Shown here: positions 50,355 through 58,566 of the stretch, piece after piece
Position numbering within the stretch: position 1 is the first letter of the stretch
How the letters are laid out: every line of letters begins with the position of its first letter
Assembly (NCBI GenBank): GCA_964503125.1
Contig: CAZCZE010000049.1
Location: forward strand, 124,001 to 188,000
Source of the DNA: FEN-1219 sp964503125
GTDB taxonomy: Bacteria; Pseudomonadota; Gammaproteobacteria; Steroidobacterales; Rariloculaceae
Length of the DNA: 64,000 bases
Direction of reading: 5' to 3'
Translations under genes and position numbers: made by a program
Notes under the pieces: generated by a model
What the model was told of the DNA's origin: nothing
Databases searched by the model: none
The model's input: the letters and a program-made list of their open reading frames with translations, nothing else

Positions 50355-51188
50355 ATGTCGATTCGTATGATCGCTCGGTGGATCGGTTTCTCGATCGGCG
50401 CGGCACTCGCGCTCGTAGCACTCGCGGCCGGCGCGCAACAACGGCCGCCTGCCGCGGCGCCGGCCGCGCAGGCGCCCGCGCTGCCGCCGCTGTTCTTCCG
50501 CGAAGAGTGGCGGCAACGCGCGCGTCCCCCGGACGCGGGCCCGGACTTCGTGCCCGAGGGCGGGGTCACACCGGCCGCCGTCACGAACCCGGCGCTCGAG
50601 CTCAAGCTCTACGACCCGAACGCGGCCAGCATTCCCGGCTATCTCGCGAATCCCCCACCGCGCTCGATCGCGCGCGACTGGGACGGGCCGTCGTGCGTGC
50701 AGCTCGCGGGCTACAACCAGAACCCGCCGCCCGAGCGCGTGGCGGCCGGGCAGCCGACCGATCCGCCGAATCTCTGGACTGGCGTTTGCATGACGCCGGT
50801 CGCGGTCACGCTGCGCGATCGCGCCCGCTACGTCGATCTCACGGGGCTCGCACGCATCCGCTGGGTCACGCGCGTGTCGGGCTTCCACGTCGTGCGGCCG
50901 CTCGTGAAGCTCGCCGACGGGAATTGGTTCGTCGGCGATTACGGCGAAGGCGCACCGTCGGCCAATTCCACGCTATTCCTCGACTCGGAGTTCGCGCTCT
51001 CTTCGGTGCGCTGGCGGCCCCTCGACATCGCGCGCGTCGTGACCGTCGGGCAGGCGTGGGCCGCGCCGGATCTAAGCCGCGTCGACGAAGTCGGCTTCGC
51101 GGACCTCGTGCCCGGCAGCGGCCACGGCTGGGGCGGCTTCGTGAACGTCGGGCGAATCGAGATCTACGGCAAGCCCGTGCCGCGCTGA
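50355..51188 (+). CDS. Exported protein of unknown family
   Basis: 277 residues. A signal peptide (RWIGFSIGAALALVALAAGA) ends near AGAQQ; a Pro/Ala-rich stretch (30-45) follows. The mature part has PLFFREEWRQRARPPDAGPD, LYDPNAASIPGYLANPPPRS, WDGPSCVQLAGYNQNPPPER and a C-terminal VDEVGFADLVPGSGHGWGGF with NVGRIEIYGKPVPR. The end resembles a jelly-roll carbohydrate-binding fold in which a symmetric WGGF-N-IEIYG strand closes the domain, but I do not recognise a named family. GGGGGAG lies 7 bases upstream of the ATG. It is convergent with the PQQ sugar dehydrogenase (5 bases apart). Confidence 0.72.
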   Translation: MSIRMIARWIGFSIGAALALVALAAGAQQRPPAAAPAAQAPALPPLFFREEWRQRARPPDAGPDFVPEGGVTPAAVTNPALELKLYDPNAASIPGYLANPPPRSIARDWDGPSCVQLAGYNQNPPPERVAAGQPTDPPNLWTGVCMTPVAVTLRDRARYVDLTGLARIRWVTRVSGFHVVRPLVKLADGNWFVGDYGEGAPSANSTLFLDSEFALSSVRWRPLDIARVVTVGQAWAAPDLSRVDEVGFADLVPGSGHGWGGFVNVGRIEIYGKPVPR

Positions 51189-51193
51189 CGGCG

Positions 51194-52423
51194 TCACCGT
51201 ACCGCGCTCGTCGCTGCAGCGGCCGCGACGGGCTCGAGCCGCAGCACCGCGCCGGTGGCCTCCGCGCCGCCGAACGTGCGCTCGGTCGCGACGTAGATGA
51301 AGCCGTCGCGGCTCTGCTGCACGTCGCGGATGCGGAGATTCAGCAAGCGCAACAGCGGCTCGCGGCGCTCGGCCTGCGACGGCTGGCCGAAAGCGATGCG
51401 TTGCAGGCTCTGACCGTTGAGCGCGCCCACGAACATATGGTTCCGCCACTGCGGAAAACGCTCGCCCGCGTAGAACATGAGGCTCGAAGGGCTGATCGAC
51501 GGCACCCAGAACATGCGCGCGTTGTCCATGCCGTCGCGGTAGAACGGCTGCTCGGACGCGAGCGTGCCCGTGTAGTTGCGCCCCATCGACACGAGCGGCC
51601 AACCGTAGTTGTGGCCGGGCTTGAGGATATTGACCTCGTCGCCGCCCATCGGGCCGATCTCGGCTTGCCAGAGCTCGCCGGTCTCGGGGTGAAACGCGAG
51701 CCCGTAACCGTTGCGATGACCGTAAGTGAAGATCTCAGGTCTCGCGCCCGCGCGCCCGACGAACGGGTTGTCGGGCGGAACGCTGCCGTCGTCGCGCAGG
51801 CGCAGCGTCTTGCCGACGTGGTTGCCGAGGTTCTGCGCCTTGAGGCGCAGGCTGTTGTCTTCCGTCCCCGTGCAGCAGAGACGGTCGCGATCGCCGACCG
51901 TGACATAGAGCGACTCGTCGGGGCCGAACAGGATCTTGCCGGCCATGTTGCCGCCTGTTTCCCACGCGTCCGCGACGAAGATTTCGCTGACGCCCGTGAT
52001 CTTGCGGCCGTCGAAACGCCCGCGCGCGACGGCGAGCGTCGTGCCGAGCTCGCCGCTCTTCGGGTAGGACAGGTAGACGAGGCCGTTCGCGGCGAAGCGC
52101 GGGTGCAACGCGAGCCACTTGAGCTCGTTGTTGGCCGACGTGCCGGTCGCCGTCCACACGGGCTCCGCCTCGAGCTGGTCGTCGCGAATGAGGCGAATGG
52201 CGCCCGACCGCTCCGCGACGAGCATCGAACGGTCGCCGGGCAGCAGCGCAATACTCCACGGGTGAACGAGGCCGCTGGCGATCGTAACGACGCGGATCTG
52301 CCCGCCCTGCACGTCGACGACGGCCGGCGCTGCGGCGTCGGGCGCCGGCTGCGCCGCGGTCTGAAACTGGAATGCTGCTACAAGCCCTGCGGCGCAAAGC
52401 GCCGCGCAGTTCCGCAACGTCAT
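51194..52423 (-). CDS. Soluble aldose-type PQQ sugar dehydrogenase (YliI/Asd-like)
   Basis: 409 residues. A signal peptide (CAALCAAGLVAAFQFQTAAQ) is followed by a six-bladed propeller: LVHPWSIALLPGDRSMLVAE, NNELKWLALHPRFAANGLVY, KILFGPDESLYVTVGDRDRL, EIFTYGHRNGYGLAFHPETG, WQAEIGPMGGDEVNILKPGH and NYGWPLVSMG. GHRNGYG and GGDEVN carry the catalytic His and calcium/PQQ ligands of soluble glucose dehydrogenase relatives. It oxidises aldoses in the periplasm when PQQ is available. ATG 52423 places the signal at the N-terminus. It is the second PQQ-type enzyme in the window. Confidence 0.92.
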   Translation of the reverse strand: MTLRNCAALCAAGLVAAFQFQTAAQPAPDAAAPAVVDVQGGQIRVVTIASGLVHPWSIALLPGDRSMLVAERSGAIRLIRDDQLEAEPVWTATGTSANNELKWLALHPRFAANGLVYLSYPKSGELGTTLAVARGRFDGRKITGVSEIFVADAWETGGNMAGKILFGPDESLYVTVGDRDRLCCTGTEDNSLRLKAQNLGNHVGKTLRLRDDGSVPPDNPFVGRAGARPEIFTYGHRNGYGLAFHPETGELWQAEIGPMGGDEVNILKPGHNYGWPLVSMGRNYTGTLASEQPFYRDGMDNARMFWVPSISPSSLMFYAGERFPQWRNHMFVGALNGQSLQRIAFGQPSQAERREPLLRLLNLRIRDVQQSRDGFIYVATERTFGGAEATGAVLRLEPVAAAAATSAVR

Positions 52424-52503
52424 GACGTTCCCCCGGTGACGCGAGTCACTCGCGGGATCGTAGCACGCGCGTGCAGCGGAACGCGGCGGGCGTCGCGCCA
52501 GAT

Positions 52504-53040
52504 CTACTGCTGCTGACTCTGAGCCTGCCTCGCGCGTTCCACGTAGTCTTGATAGGCCGGAACCGCGATGGCGGCCACGATGCCGAGCACGAAGACGACG
52601 GGCAGGATACAGGCCAAGGCGATTGCGCCGGCCGTGTTCGGCGGCGGCGGCAAGCCGTATCGGTTCTCGTCCTTCGAGCCCGGGATGAACCAAAAAATGA
52701 GGGCCACCAACGGCACGAGCAGCAGCAGCGATAGCCAACCCGTCGTGTCGAAGTCGTGAGCCCGTTGGATCGTGAGCAGGAATTGCACGACGATGATCGT
52801 GACGTACGTGACGACCCCAACGGCTATTGCGACGCCGGCTTGGCCTCCGGCCGCCGCGACAGCGGCGAGGCCGAAGCCGACGATGCCGATGAGTATCGTT
52901 ATGCCCGCCATATAGCCGATATAGCGCACGCGGCCGAGGCGGCCCTGTGCGCTGAAGACCCGGATCTCGCCATAGTCCTGGCCGCTGTCGGCGTCAGCCA
53001 CTTTCGCGCGCGGAGAAGCGTAGGGGTTGCGGTTTTCCAC
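52504..53040 (-). CDS. DUF805-like membrane protein with pilin-like C-terminal helix
   Basis: 178 residues. It starts MENRNPYASPRAKVAD from the GTG at 53040, with GAGG five bases upstream; ATG starts further upstream give unrelated sequence. The DUF805-type part has GRLGRVRYIGYMAGITILIG, three or four membrane helices, TIQRAHDFDTTGWLSLLLLV and FWFIPGSKDENRYG. The C-terminus, LGIVAAIAVPAYQDYVERAR, closely resembles the N-terminal helix of type IV pilins (AAIAIPAYQDY..RA), but without the GFTLIE prepilin cleavage site. The function of both parts is unknown. It follows the PQQ enzyme region but is divergent from the MFS gene. Confidence 0.8.
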   Translation of the reverse strand: MENRNPYASPRAKVADADSGQDYGEIRVFSAQGRLGRVRYIGYMAGITILIGIVGFGLAAVAAAGGQAGVAIAVGVVTYVTIIVVQFLLTIQRAHDFDTTGWLSLLLLVPLVALIFWFIPGSKDENRYGLPPPPNTAGAIALACILPVVFVLGIVAAIAVPAYQDYVERARQAQSQQQ

Positions 53041-53198
53041 GACGACCTCGCTGGTTTGAAGCTGCGGAAGATTCGGGACTGCGGAGCGGAGTCTAGAGCT
53101 TGCGCGGCACGCGGAAAAGCGCGGTCCGTCACACTCGTTTATCATCGCGGCCAAAATACCGAGCGTTGCGCCCGCGCCGAGCGCTAGACAGGTTCCAA

Positions 53199-54539
53199 GT
53201 GAGCAGAGTCGTCGACATCTCCGCCGTCATCGACACGCAGCCCGTCGGGGCGTTGCAGCTCCGCGTCTTTCTGCTCTGTGCGGCCGTGCTGTTCGTCGAC
53301 GGGTTCGACGTGCAAGGCATCACCTACGTCGTGCCGACGGTGACGCAGGAATGGGGCCTCGTTCGGGGCCAACTGTGGCCGGCGCTCACGGCGGGGCTCG
53401 TCGGCGTGGCGCTCGGTGCAGCGGGGCTCGCCCCGTTGGCGGATCACGTGGGTCGGCGGCGCATCATCGTCTATTCGTGCGTGGCGTTCGGCGTCGGCAG
53501 CTTGCTCACGATTCTCGTCGATTCGTTGTTCTGGTTGACCGTCGTGCGTTTCCTCACGGGCCTCGGCCTCGGCAGCGCGCTGCCGAACGCGATCGGTCTC
53601 GCGTCGGAGTACGCCCCGCGCGCGCGCCGCGCGCTGATCGTCATGTTCGTCGGCAGCGGCATATCGCTCGGCGCGATCGGCGCCGGCATGACGGCTGCGC
53701 GGCTCCTCGAGCCGTTCGGCTGGCGCGTCATGTTCGTCCTCGGCGGCGTGCTGCCGCTGCTACTCGCCGTCCTGCTCGCGCGTGCGCTGCCCGAGTCGAT
53801 TCGCTTGGCGGCCGTGACACCCCGCCTCAAGCACGAGGCACAGCGCCTGCTGCGGCAGCTCAAGCCGGAGCTCGCGGCGGCAGGCAACGTCGAGATCGTA
53901 TCCGGCGACGGCGAGGGCGGCACCGCCACGGTCGCCGATCTCTTCGCCAATGGGCGCGGCATCGCGACGCTGTGCCTCTGGGTTGCGTTCTTCATGAGCC
54001 TGCTCAACGTCTATCTCGCGATCAACTGGCTGCCGACGTCGCTTACAGCGTCCGGTTTCTCCGTGACACAGGCGGCCGAAATGACGACGCTCTATCACGT
54101 CGGCGGTGTGCTCGGCACGTATGCGATAGGCCTCTCGATGGACCGCCTCGGCGCGCATCGCATGGTGCTCTTCGCGCTGCTGCTCGCCGTCATCGGCTTC
54201 TACACGTTTGCCACGGCGACAGGGCTCGCGCAGTGGCCAACGACGGCGATCCTCGCGCTGGCGGGCATGGGTGTCATCGGCGCCCAAGTCGGCGTCACGG
54301 CGCTCGCCGCGATCACGTATCCCGTCGCGATGCGCGCGACGGGGCTTGGATGGGCGCTCGGGGTCGGGCGCATCGGATCGATCGTCGGTCCGACCGTCGG
54401 CGGCATCATGCTCGGCACCGCCGCAGATCCGCGCTCCGTGTATCTCGGCTGCGTCATCCCCGTGCTCGTCGGCATGGCGGCCGTGGCTTTGCTCAAACGC
54501 CAGGCCGCGCCGGCGCGCGTGCCTGCCCCCGCAACGTGA
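53199..54539 (+). CDS. MFS transporter, aromatic acid:H+ symporter (AAHS) type
   Basis: 446 residues, twelve membrane segments. The AAHS signature VDGFDVQGITYVVPTVTQEW is in helix 1, then PLADHVGRRRIIVYSCVAFG (loop 2-3), FLTGLGLGSALPNAIGLASE (helix 4) and RMVLF after DRLGAH in loop 8-9. AAHS members such as PcaK and VanK take up hydroxy- and methoxybenzoates. The GTG at 53199 gives MSRVVDISAVIDTQPVGALQ, the usual start with a short cytoplasmic leader. The stop overlaps the GTG of the decarboxylase gene (GTGA), supporting import of an aromatic acid for that enzyme. Confidence 0.92.
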   Translation: MSRVVDISAVIDTQPVGALQLRVFLLCAAVLFVDGFDVQGITYVVPTVTQEWGLVRGQLWPALTAGLVGVALGAAGLAPLADHVGRRRIIVYSCVAFGVGSLLTILVDSLFWLTVVRFLTGLGLGSALPNAIGLASEYAPRARRALIVMFVGSGISLGAIGAGMTAARLLEPFGWRVMFVLGGVLPLLLAVLLARALPESIRLAAVTPRLKHEAQRLLRQLKPELAAAGNVEIVSGDGEGGTATVADLFANGRGIATLCLWVAFFMSLLNVYLAINWLPTSLTASGFSVTQAAEMTTLYHVGGVLGTYAIGLSMDRLGAHRMVLFALLLAVIGFYTFATATGLAQWPTTAILALAGMGVIGAQVGVTALAAITYPVAMRATGLGWALGVGRIGSIVGPTVGGIMLGTAADPRSVYLGCVIPVLVGMAAVALLKRQAAPARVPAPAT

Positions 54540-55600
54540 CACGGAGCGCAAGACTCTTGCGTACCGACCTAGGCTTCAAGCGCATCGCCACCGAAGAGGC
54601 GTTCGCCACCAAGGATCTCGTCGCGGCCTACCGCGACCTGTTGGCGCGCAAGGCATCGAACGACATCGGCTTCAACAGCCTCATGGGCTATTACTTGACC
54701 AATCCGAGCGAGCGCACGCGCGCCGTCGCGGAGCGCTTGCAGGACTTAGGGAGGCGGCGCATCGACGACATGAGCTCGACTGGGATTGACCTACAGATCC
54801 TGTCGCTGACCTCGCCCGGCGTGCAGATCTTCGACGCCGCGACGGGCACGGCGCTCGCACGCGCGACGAACGACGAGCTCGCGGCCGCGATCGCGGCGAA
54901 TCCCACGCGCTTCGCGGGGCTCGCGGCCATCGCGCCGCAGGACCCGGCGGCGGCTGCGAAGGAGCTCGAGCGCGGCGTGCGCACGCTCAAGCTCAAGGGC
55001 GCCATCGTCAACTCGCACACGCAGGGCGAGTACCTCGACGACGAAAAATTCTGGGAGATCTTCGCGGCCGCCGAGGCGCTCGACGTGCCCGTCTACATCC
55101 ATCCGAACACGCCGTCGAACGACATGATCAAGCCGTTCATGGCGCGCGGCCTCGACGGCGCCGTGTTCGGTTTCGCGGTCGAGACCGCGTTGCACGCGCT
55201 GCGGCTCGTCGTCAGCGGCGTGTTCGATCGCTTTCCGCGTCTAACGATCGTGCTCGGCCATCTCGGCGAGGGTCTGCCCTACTGGCTCAGCCGCATCGAC
55301 TTCATGCACGGCGCGAGCGTACGCTCGGGGCGCTACGCGAGCCAACCGAAGCTCGCGCGCAAGGCGAGCGAGTACCTCAAGGAAAACTTCTACTACACCA
55401 CGAGCGGCATGGCCTGGACGCCGCCGATCCGCTACGTGCAGCAGGTGATGGGCGTCGACCGACTCATGTACGCAATGGATTACCCGTACCAGTTCGTGCC
55501 CGAAGAGGTGGACGTGACCGACGACCTGCCGATCGGCCATGAGGATCACAAAGCGTTCTACCAGACGAACGCCGAGCGCGTGTTCAAGCTCGAGCCGTGA
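54536..55600 (+). CDS. ligW: Amidohydrolase-family decarboxylase, LigW-like (5-carboxyvanillate decarboxylase type)
   Basis: 354 residues. RIATEEAFATKDLVAAYRDL near the N-terminus, DMSSTGIDLQILSLTSPGVQ, INSHTQG-like VNSHTQGEYLDDEKFW, VYIHPNTPSNDMIKPFMARG, VLGHLGEGLPYWLSRIDFMH and DRLMYAMDYPYQFV follow the order seen in LigW. Metal ligands are the Glu of TEEAF, His of YIHPN, His of LGHLGE and Asp of AMDYPY. LigW removes the 5-carboxyl group of 5-carboxyvanillate, an intermediate of lignin biphenyl breakdown; related enzymes act on resorcylate or orsellinate, so the exact substrate is uncertain. GTG 54536 overlaps the transporter stop; TTG 54557 (GGAG upstream) is an alternative start. Confidence 0.85.
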   Translation: MTRSARLLRTDLGFKRIATEEAFATKDLVAAYRDLLARKASNDIGFNSLMGYYLTNPSERTRAVAERLQDLGRRRIDDMSSTGIDLQILSLTSPGVQIFDAATGTALARATNDELAAAIAANPTRFAGLAAIAPQDPAAAAKELERGVRTLKLKGAIVNSHTQGEYLDDEKFWEIFAAAEALDVPVYIHPNTPSNDMIKPFMARGLDGAVFGFAVETALHALRLVVSGVFDRFPRLTIVLGHLGEGLPYWLSRIDFMHGASVRSGRYASQPKLARKASEYLKENFYYTTSGMAWTPPIRYVQQVMGVDRLMYAMDYPYQFVPEEVDVTDDLPIGHEDHKAFYQTNAERVFKLEP

Positions 55601-55998
55601 CGACGACGTTCGTCAACCCGCGCAATGTCCACGCACCCGTGGGCCCGTATTCGCATACGGCCGTGGTGCCGGCGGGCAGCGAGCTCGTCTTTGTCGCGGG
55701 GCAAGTGGGCATGCGCCTCGACGGCTCGGTCCCGGCTGCGTTCGCGGAGCAGGCCGAGGTGACGTTCCAAAACCTGCGCGCCTGCCTCGCGGCGCACGGG
55801 CTCGGCGTCGAGGCCGTCGTCAGGCTCGGCGTGTTCGTGCTGCCGGGCCAAGACTTCGCGGTGCTGCGCACCGTCCGCGAACGGCACTTCGGCACGCACC
55901 GGCCCGCGTCGACGACCGTCTACGTCCCGCAGCTCGCAAGCCCTAAGTTTCTGCTCGAGATCGAGGCCGTCGCCGCGAAGGCGACACGCGCCGGCTAG
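55597..55998 (+). CDS. RidA family protein
   Basis: 133 residues, cytoplasmic. VHAPVGPYSHTAVVPAGSEL, VFVAGQVGMRLDGSVP, AEVTFQNLRACLAAHGLGVE and RPASTTVYVPQLASPKFLLE match the RidA/YjgF fold; the end reads FLLEIEAVAAKA. The catalytic Arg of true imine deaminases (in the R-x-C-x-E region) is not obvious: the corresponding segment is PASTTVYV. It may be a non-RidA subfamily member acting in aromatic breakdown. The GTG overlaps the decarboxylase stop (GTGA), so it is the third gene of that operon. Confidence 0.88.
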   Translation: MTTTFVNPRNVHAPVGPYSHTAVVPAGSELVFVAGQVGMRLDGSVPAAFAEQAEVTFQNLRACLAAHGLGVEAVVRLGVFVLPGQDFAVLRTVRERHFGTHRPASTTVYVPQLASPKFLLEIEAVAAKATRAG

Positions 55999-56019
55999 CG
56001 CCTTCGCGCACCGTCGACG

Positions 56020-58275
56020 CTACGGCGTCCAGGCGTAGCTGAGCTTGAAGAAGAACGTGCGCCCGGTCTTCTCGAGCTCGCGCGTCATGTCGTCCTCGAC
56101 GCTGCTGTCGGAGTAGCCGACGAATAGCACGGTCTGCGGATTCAGCTTGTAGGAGTACAAGAGCTGCGTCGAGAGCGACGACGTGTTCGGGTCCGTCGCT
56201 AGCCGGTTGACGTAGAGGTCGACGTTGCGGTCGACTTCCTGATCCTGGAGCGTCAGGCGCACGAAGCTGCGCACGTTGAACTGCCACGTGAGGCGCAGGT
56301 CGACGAGCTGCGCGTCGAAGATCGTCGGCCCGTCCTTCGCGCTCAAGCGATCTTTCGTGTAGCGCAGGCGCACGAGCAGGTGGCGCGTCGCATTCCAATC
56401 CACCTGCGGCCCGAAGCGGGTCGAGTCCGCGAGGCGCGAGTTCGTGTAGTCGATCGCCTCGCCGCGCTGCACCTGCATGTTGATGCTCAAGCCGCTGCGC
56501 GGCCGAATCTGGCCGAACATGAAGGCGCCTTGTTTGTCGTACACTTGCCCGAGCCAAGACTCCTCGCTGACGCCCGCGCCAAACTGCACGAACGACTGTA
56601 GCGGCCCCTGCAACGCGATGAACGGTTGGATGTTGCGGCCGATGAGCTGGCCGTCCGCGGTCTTCGACCGGTTGCCCTGGATGCCGGTGCGCCAGTCCGT
56701 GTACCACCGTTCGCCGTTGCCATAGAACGTGCGCTGCATCTGGAATTGGTCCTGGACGAGGTCGACGCGCGACATGAAACCCGAGTCGGCACGAAACTTG
56801 GGGTCGATCTCCTGGTGCCAGTACTGCCCGGACCAGTTGCGCGAGCCGTAGCGGTAGTCGAGGCGCCAGGCGTCGCCCGTAAGCTCCGGGTCCTGCGCAA
56901 AATCCCTCACGACGTCCGCCGGATACTCGGTGCGCGACTCGAGGTACTGGAAGCGCAGTATGTTTTGCTGGTTGATGTCGTAGCGACCGTCGAAGCCCGC
57001 GACCTCGTTGCTGTACCCGTCGCCCTGCCGGCTCGTGACGAGCGCGCCAATAGTCGACGTGCCGCCGAAGGCGCGCGTGTACCGGCCGACGAACGCGTCG
57101 TTGTCTGATGCGAGGGAATGCGTCTGCGAGCCGAACGGCCCGGGGAACAAGAGATTCGTCACGGTGTCGTTCGTGGCGAACACGCCAATCGTGTTGTCAC
57201 CCATGCGGCCCGTGAACTTGGCCCCGATGTCGGGATCGGCCACGGTGCGCGTGAACACGGCCTGTAGGGGGCTGCTGTAGTAATCCTCGCCCTCGAGGAA
57301 GAACGGCCGCGTCTCGGGGTATTGCAGCGTGAACGTCGTGTTCTCCTCGAGCTGCGCAGCGTCGGCTTCGACCTGCGAGAAATCCGGGTTGAGCGCGAGG
57401 TCGAGCGTGAGGTCGGGCGTGATGCCCCAGCGCACGCCGAGTCCGGCCTCGGTCTCGAAATCGCCGCGCTCGAGCGAAGTACCGCCCGTGGGACGCCGGT
57501 CGGTGCGGGTCCCCGTGAGCGTCGGCACGACCTCGAGCGCCTTGCCGGGCTCGGCGTTCGCGAAGCCCGTGAATTTACCGAACTGACACAGATAGCAGTT
57601 GCGATTCCGATCCTGCGGATTGTTCGAGATGCGCACGCGCTGCTCGCGCGGCCGGAATCGCAGCACGTCGATGCCCCACGTCTGCTCGCCGGCGACGCGC
57701 GGGAAGCGCAACTGGCTGAACGGGATGGCCATCTCGACGGTGAACCCGGTACGGTTGATCTCGCCCGCCGAGTCCCACAGCCCATTCCACGACGTGCTCT
57801 CGTTGCGATTGACGTCGTCCATGATCAAGTCCATCTGGACGCCGTATGGGTTAACGAAGAATTCGAAGGCACGCCGTTGATCGTTGAACGTGTCGAGCAC
57901 CACGCCGACGAAGTCGTCGTTGAACGCGGAGTCGCGGTCGCGCAGATACGCGCGGATCGAGGAGGGATCCGGATCCCGCGCATCGAAAGCGATCAGCAAC
58001 TGGTCGCCGTTCTCGACGAGATAGGCCGTCGTCTCGACCGGGGCCGACTGGTTCTCGCGCGGGTAGGTCTCGATCGTGATCGGCAGCGCGAGCGCCTCGC
58101 GCCAGATGGCGTCGTCGAGCACGCCGTCGATGGCGACCTCCGCCGTGGAGTGCGGAATGGCGGCTGCTTCGACGCTGCGCGCGGCAACCGGTTCGAGGGG
58201 TTGGGCTCCGACCCCTGTGGCAATTCCGACGAGCCCAAGCGTTATGACGACGACCCGAATAGCCTGTATGTGCAA
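56020..58275 (-). CDS. CBM9/DUF5916 outer-membrane protein
   Basis: 751 residues. After a signal peptide (IRVVVITLGLVGIATGVGAQ) comes a CBM9-like domain at about 40-215 (VAIDGVLDDAIWREALALPI, AYLVENGDQLLIAFDARDPD, EFFVNPYGVQMDLIMDDVNR, GFTVEMAIPFSQLRFPRVAG). The DUF5916 beta-barrel follows, with LTLDLALNPDFSQVEADAAQ, ETRPFFLEGEDYYSS and a C-terminal TFFFKLSYAWTP. Such proteins are thought to bind carbohydrate or other ligands at the cell surface; function is unproven. TTG 58275 is preferred because GGGGGGTG precedes it and the signal then follows directly; ATG 58362 would add a 29-residue polar leader. It diverges from the ECF sigma operon. Confidence 0.85.
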   Translation of the reverse strand: MHIQAIRVVVITLGLVGIATGVGAQPLEPVAARSVEAAAIPHSTAEVAIDGVLDDAIWREALALPITIETYPRENQSAPVETTAYLVENGDQLLIAFDARDPDPSSIRAYLRDRDSAFNDDFVGVVLDTFNDQRRAFEFFVNPYGVQMDLIMDDVNRNESTSWNGLWDSAGEINRTGFTVEMAIPFSQLRFPRVAGEQTWGIDVLRFRPREQRVRISNNPQDRNRNCYLCQFGKFTGFANAEPGKALEVVPTLTGTRTDRRPTGGTSLERGDFETEAGLGVRWGITPDLTLDLALNPDFSQVEADAAQLEENTTFTLQYPETRPFFLEGEDYYSSPLQAVFTRTVADPDIGAKFTGRMGDNTIGVFATNDTVTNLLFPGPFGSQTHSLASDNDAFVGRYTRAFGGTSTIGALVTSRQGDGYSNEVAGFDGRYDINQQNILRFQYLESRTEYPADVVRDFAQDPELTGDAWRLDYRYGSRNWSGQYWHQEIDPKFRADSGFMSRVDLVQDQFQMQRTFYGNGERWYTDWRTGIQGNRSKTADGQLIGRNIQPFIALQGPLQSFVQFGAGVSEESWLGQVYDKQGAFMFGQIRPRSGLSINMQVQRGEAIDYTNSRLADSTRFGPQVDWNATRHLLVRLRYTKDRLSAKDGPTIFDAQLVDLRLTWQFNVRSFVRLTLQDQEVDRNVDLYVNRLATDPNTSSLSTQLLYSYKLNPQTVLFVGYSDSSVEDDMTRELEKTGRTFFFKLSYAWTP

Positions 58276-58481
58276 ACGACACCCCCCGCCCAAGCAACGC
58301 CGATCCGGACGCGACCTCTCTGCAGCGACCGTGCCAGCGGCGCTCCCCGCGCCTAAGCTCATGATTCGCCGGAGCCTGTAGACCTTGCACACGCGCCGGT
58401 AGTTCGCGGAAACGTCCAGAATCTGGCGAATCCGCCCGCCCCTTGGCGCAAACACGCTCCCCAAGAGATGCGCGCAGCCGG

Positions 58482-58516
58482 CCAATGGTTACAGCCGGGC
58501 CGCGTGTAACCTTTGG
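58482..58516. promoter_or_regulatory. Near-perfect 12-bp inverted repeat with TGTAACC on both strands (candidate twin ECF promoters)
   Basis: CCAATGGTTACA (58482-58493) and TGTAACCTTTGG (58505-58516) are reverse complements apart from one base, with an 11-base spacer. TGTAACC or GTAACC is a known -35 form for several proteobacterial ECF sigma factors. One copy points at the ECF sigma gene 50 bases away, the other at the CBM9/DUF5916 gene. Confidence 0.5.
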
Positions 58517-58566
58517 AAGGCTCGCAGAATCTTACTCACTGGATTCGGGAACACGACCGGAGATTC

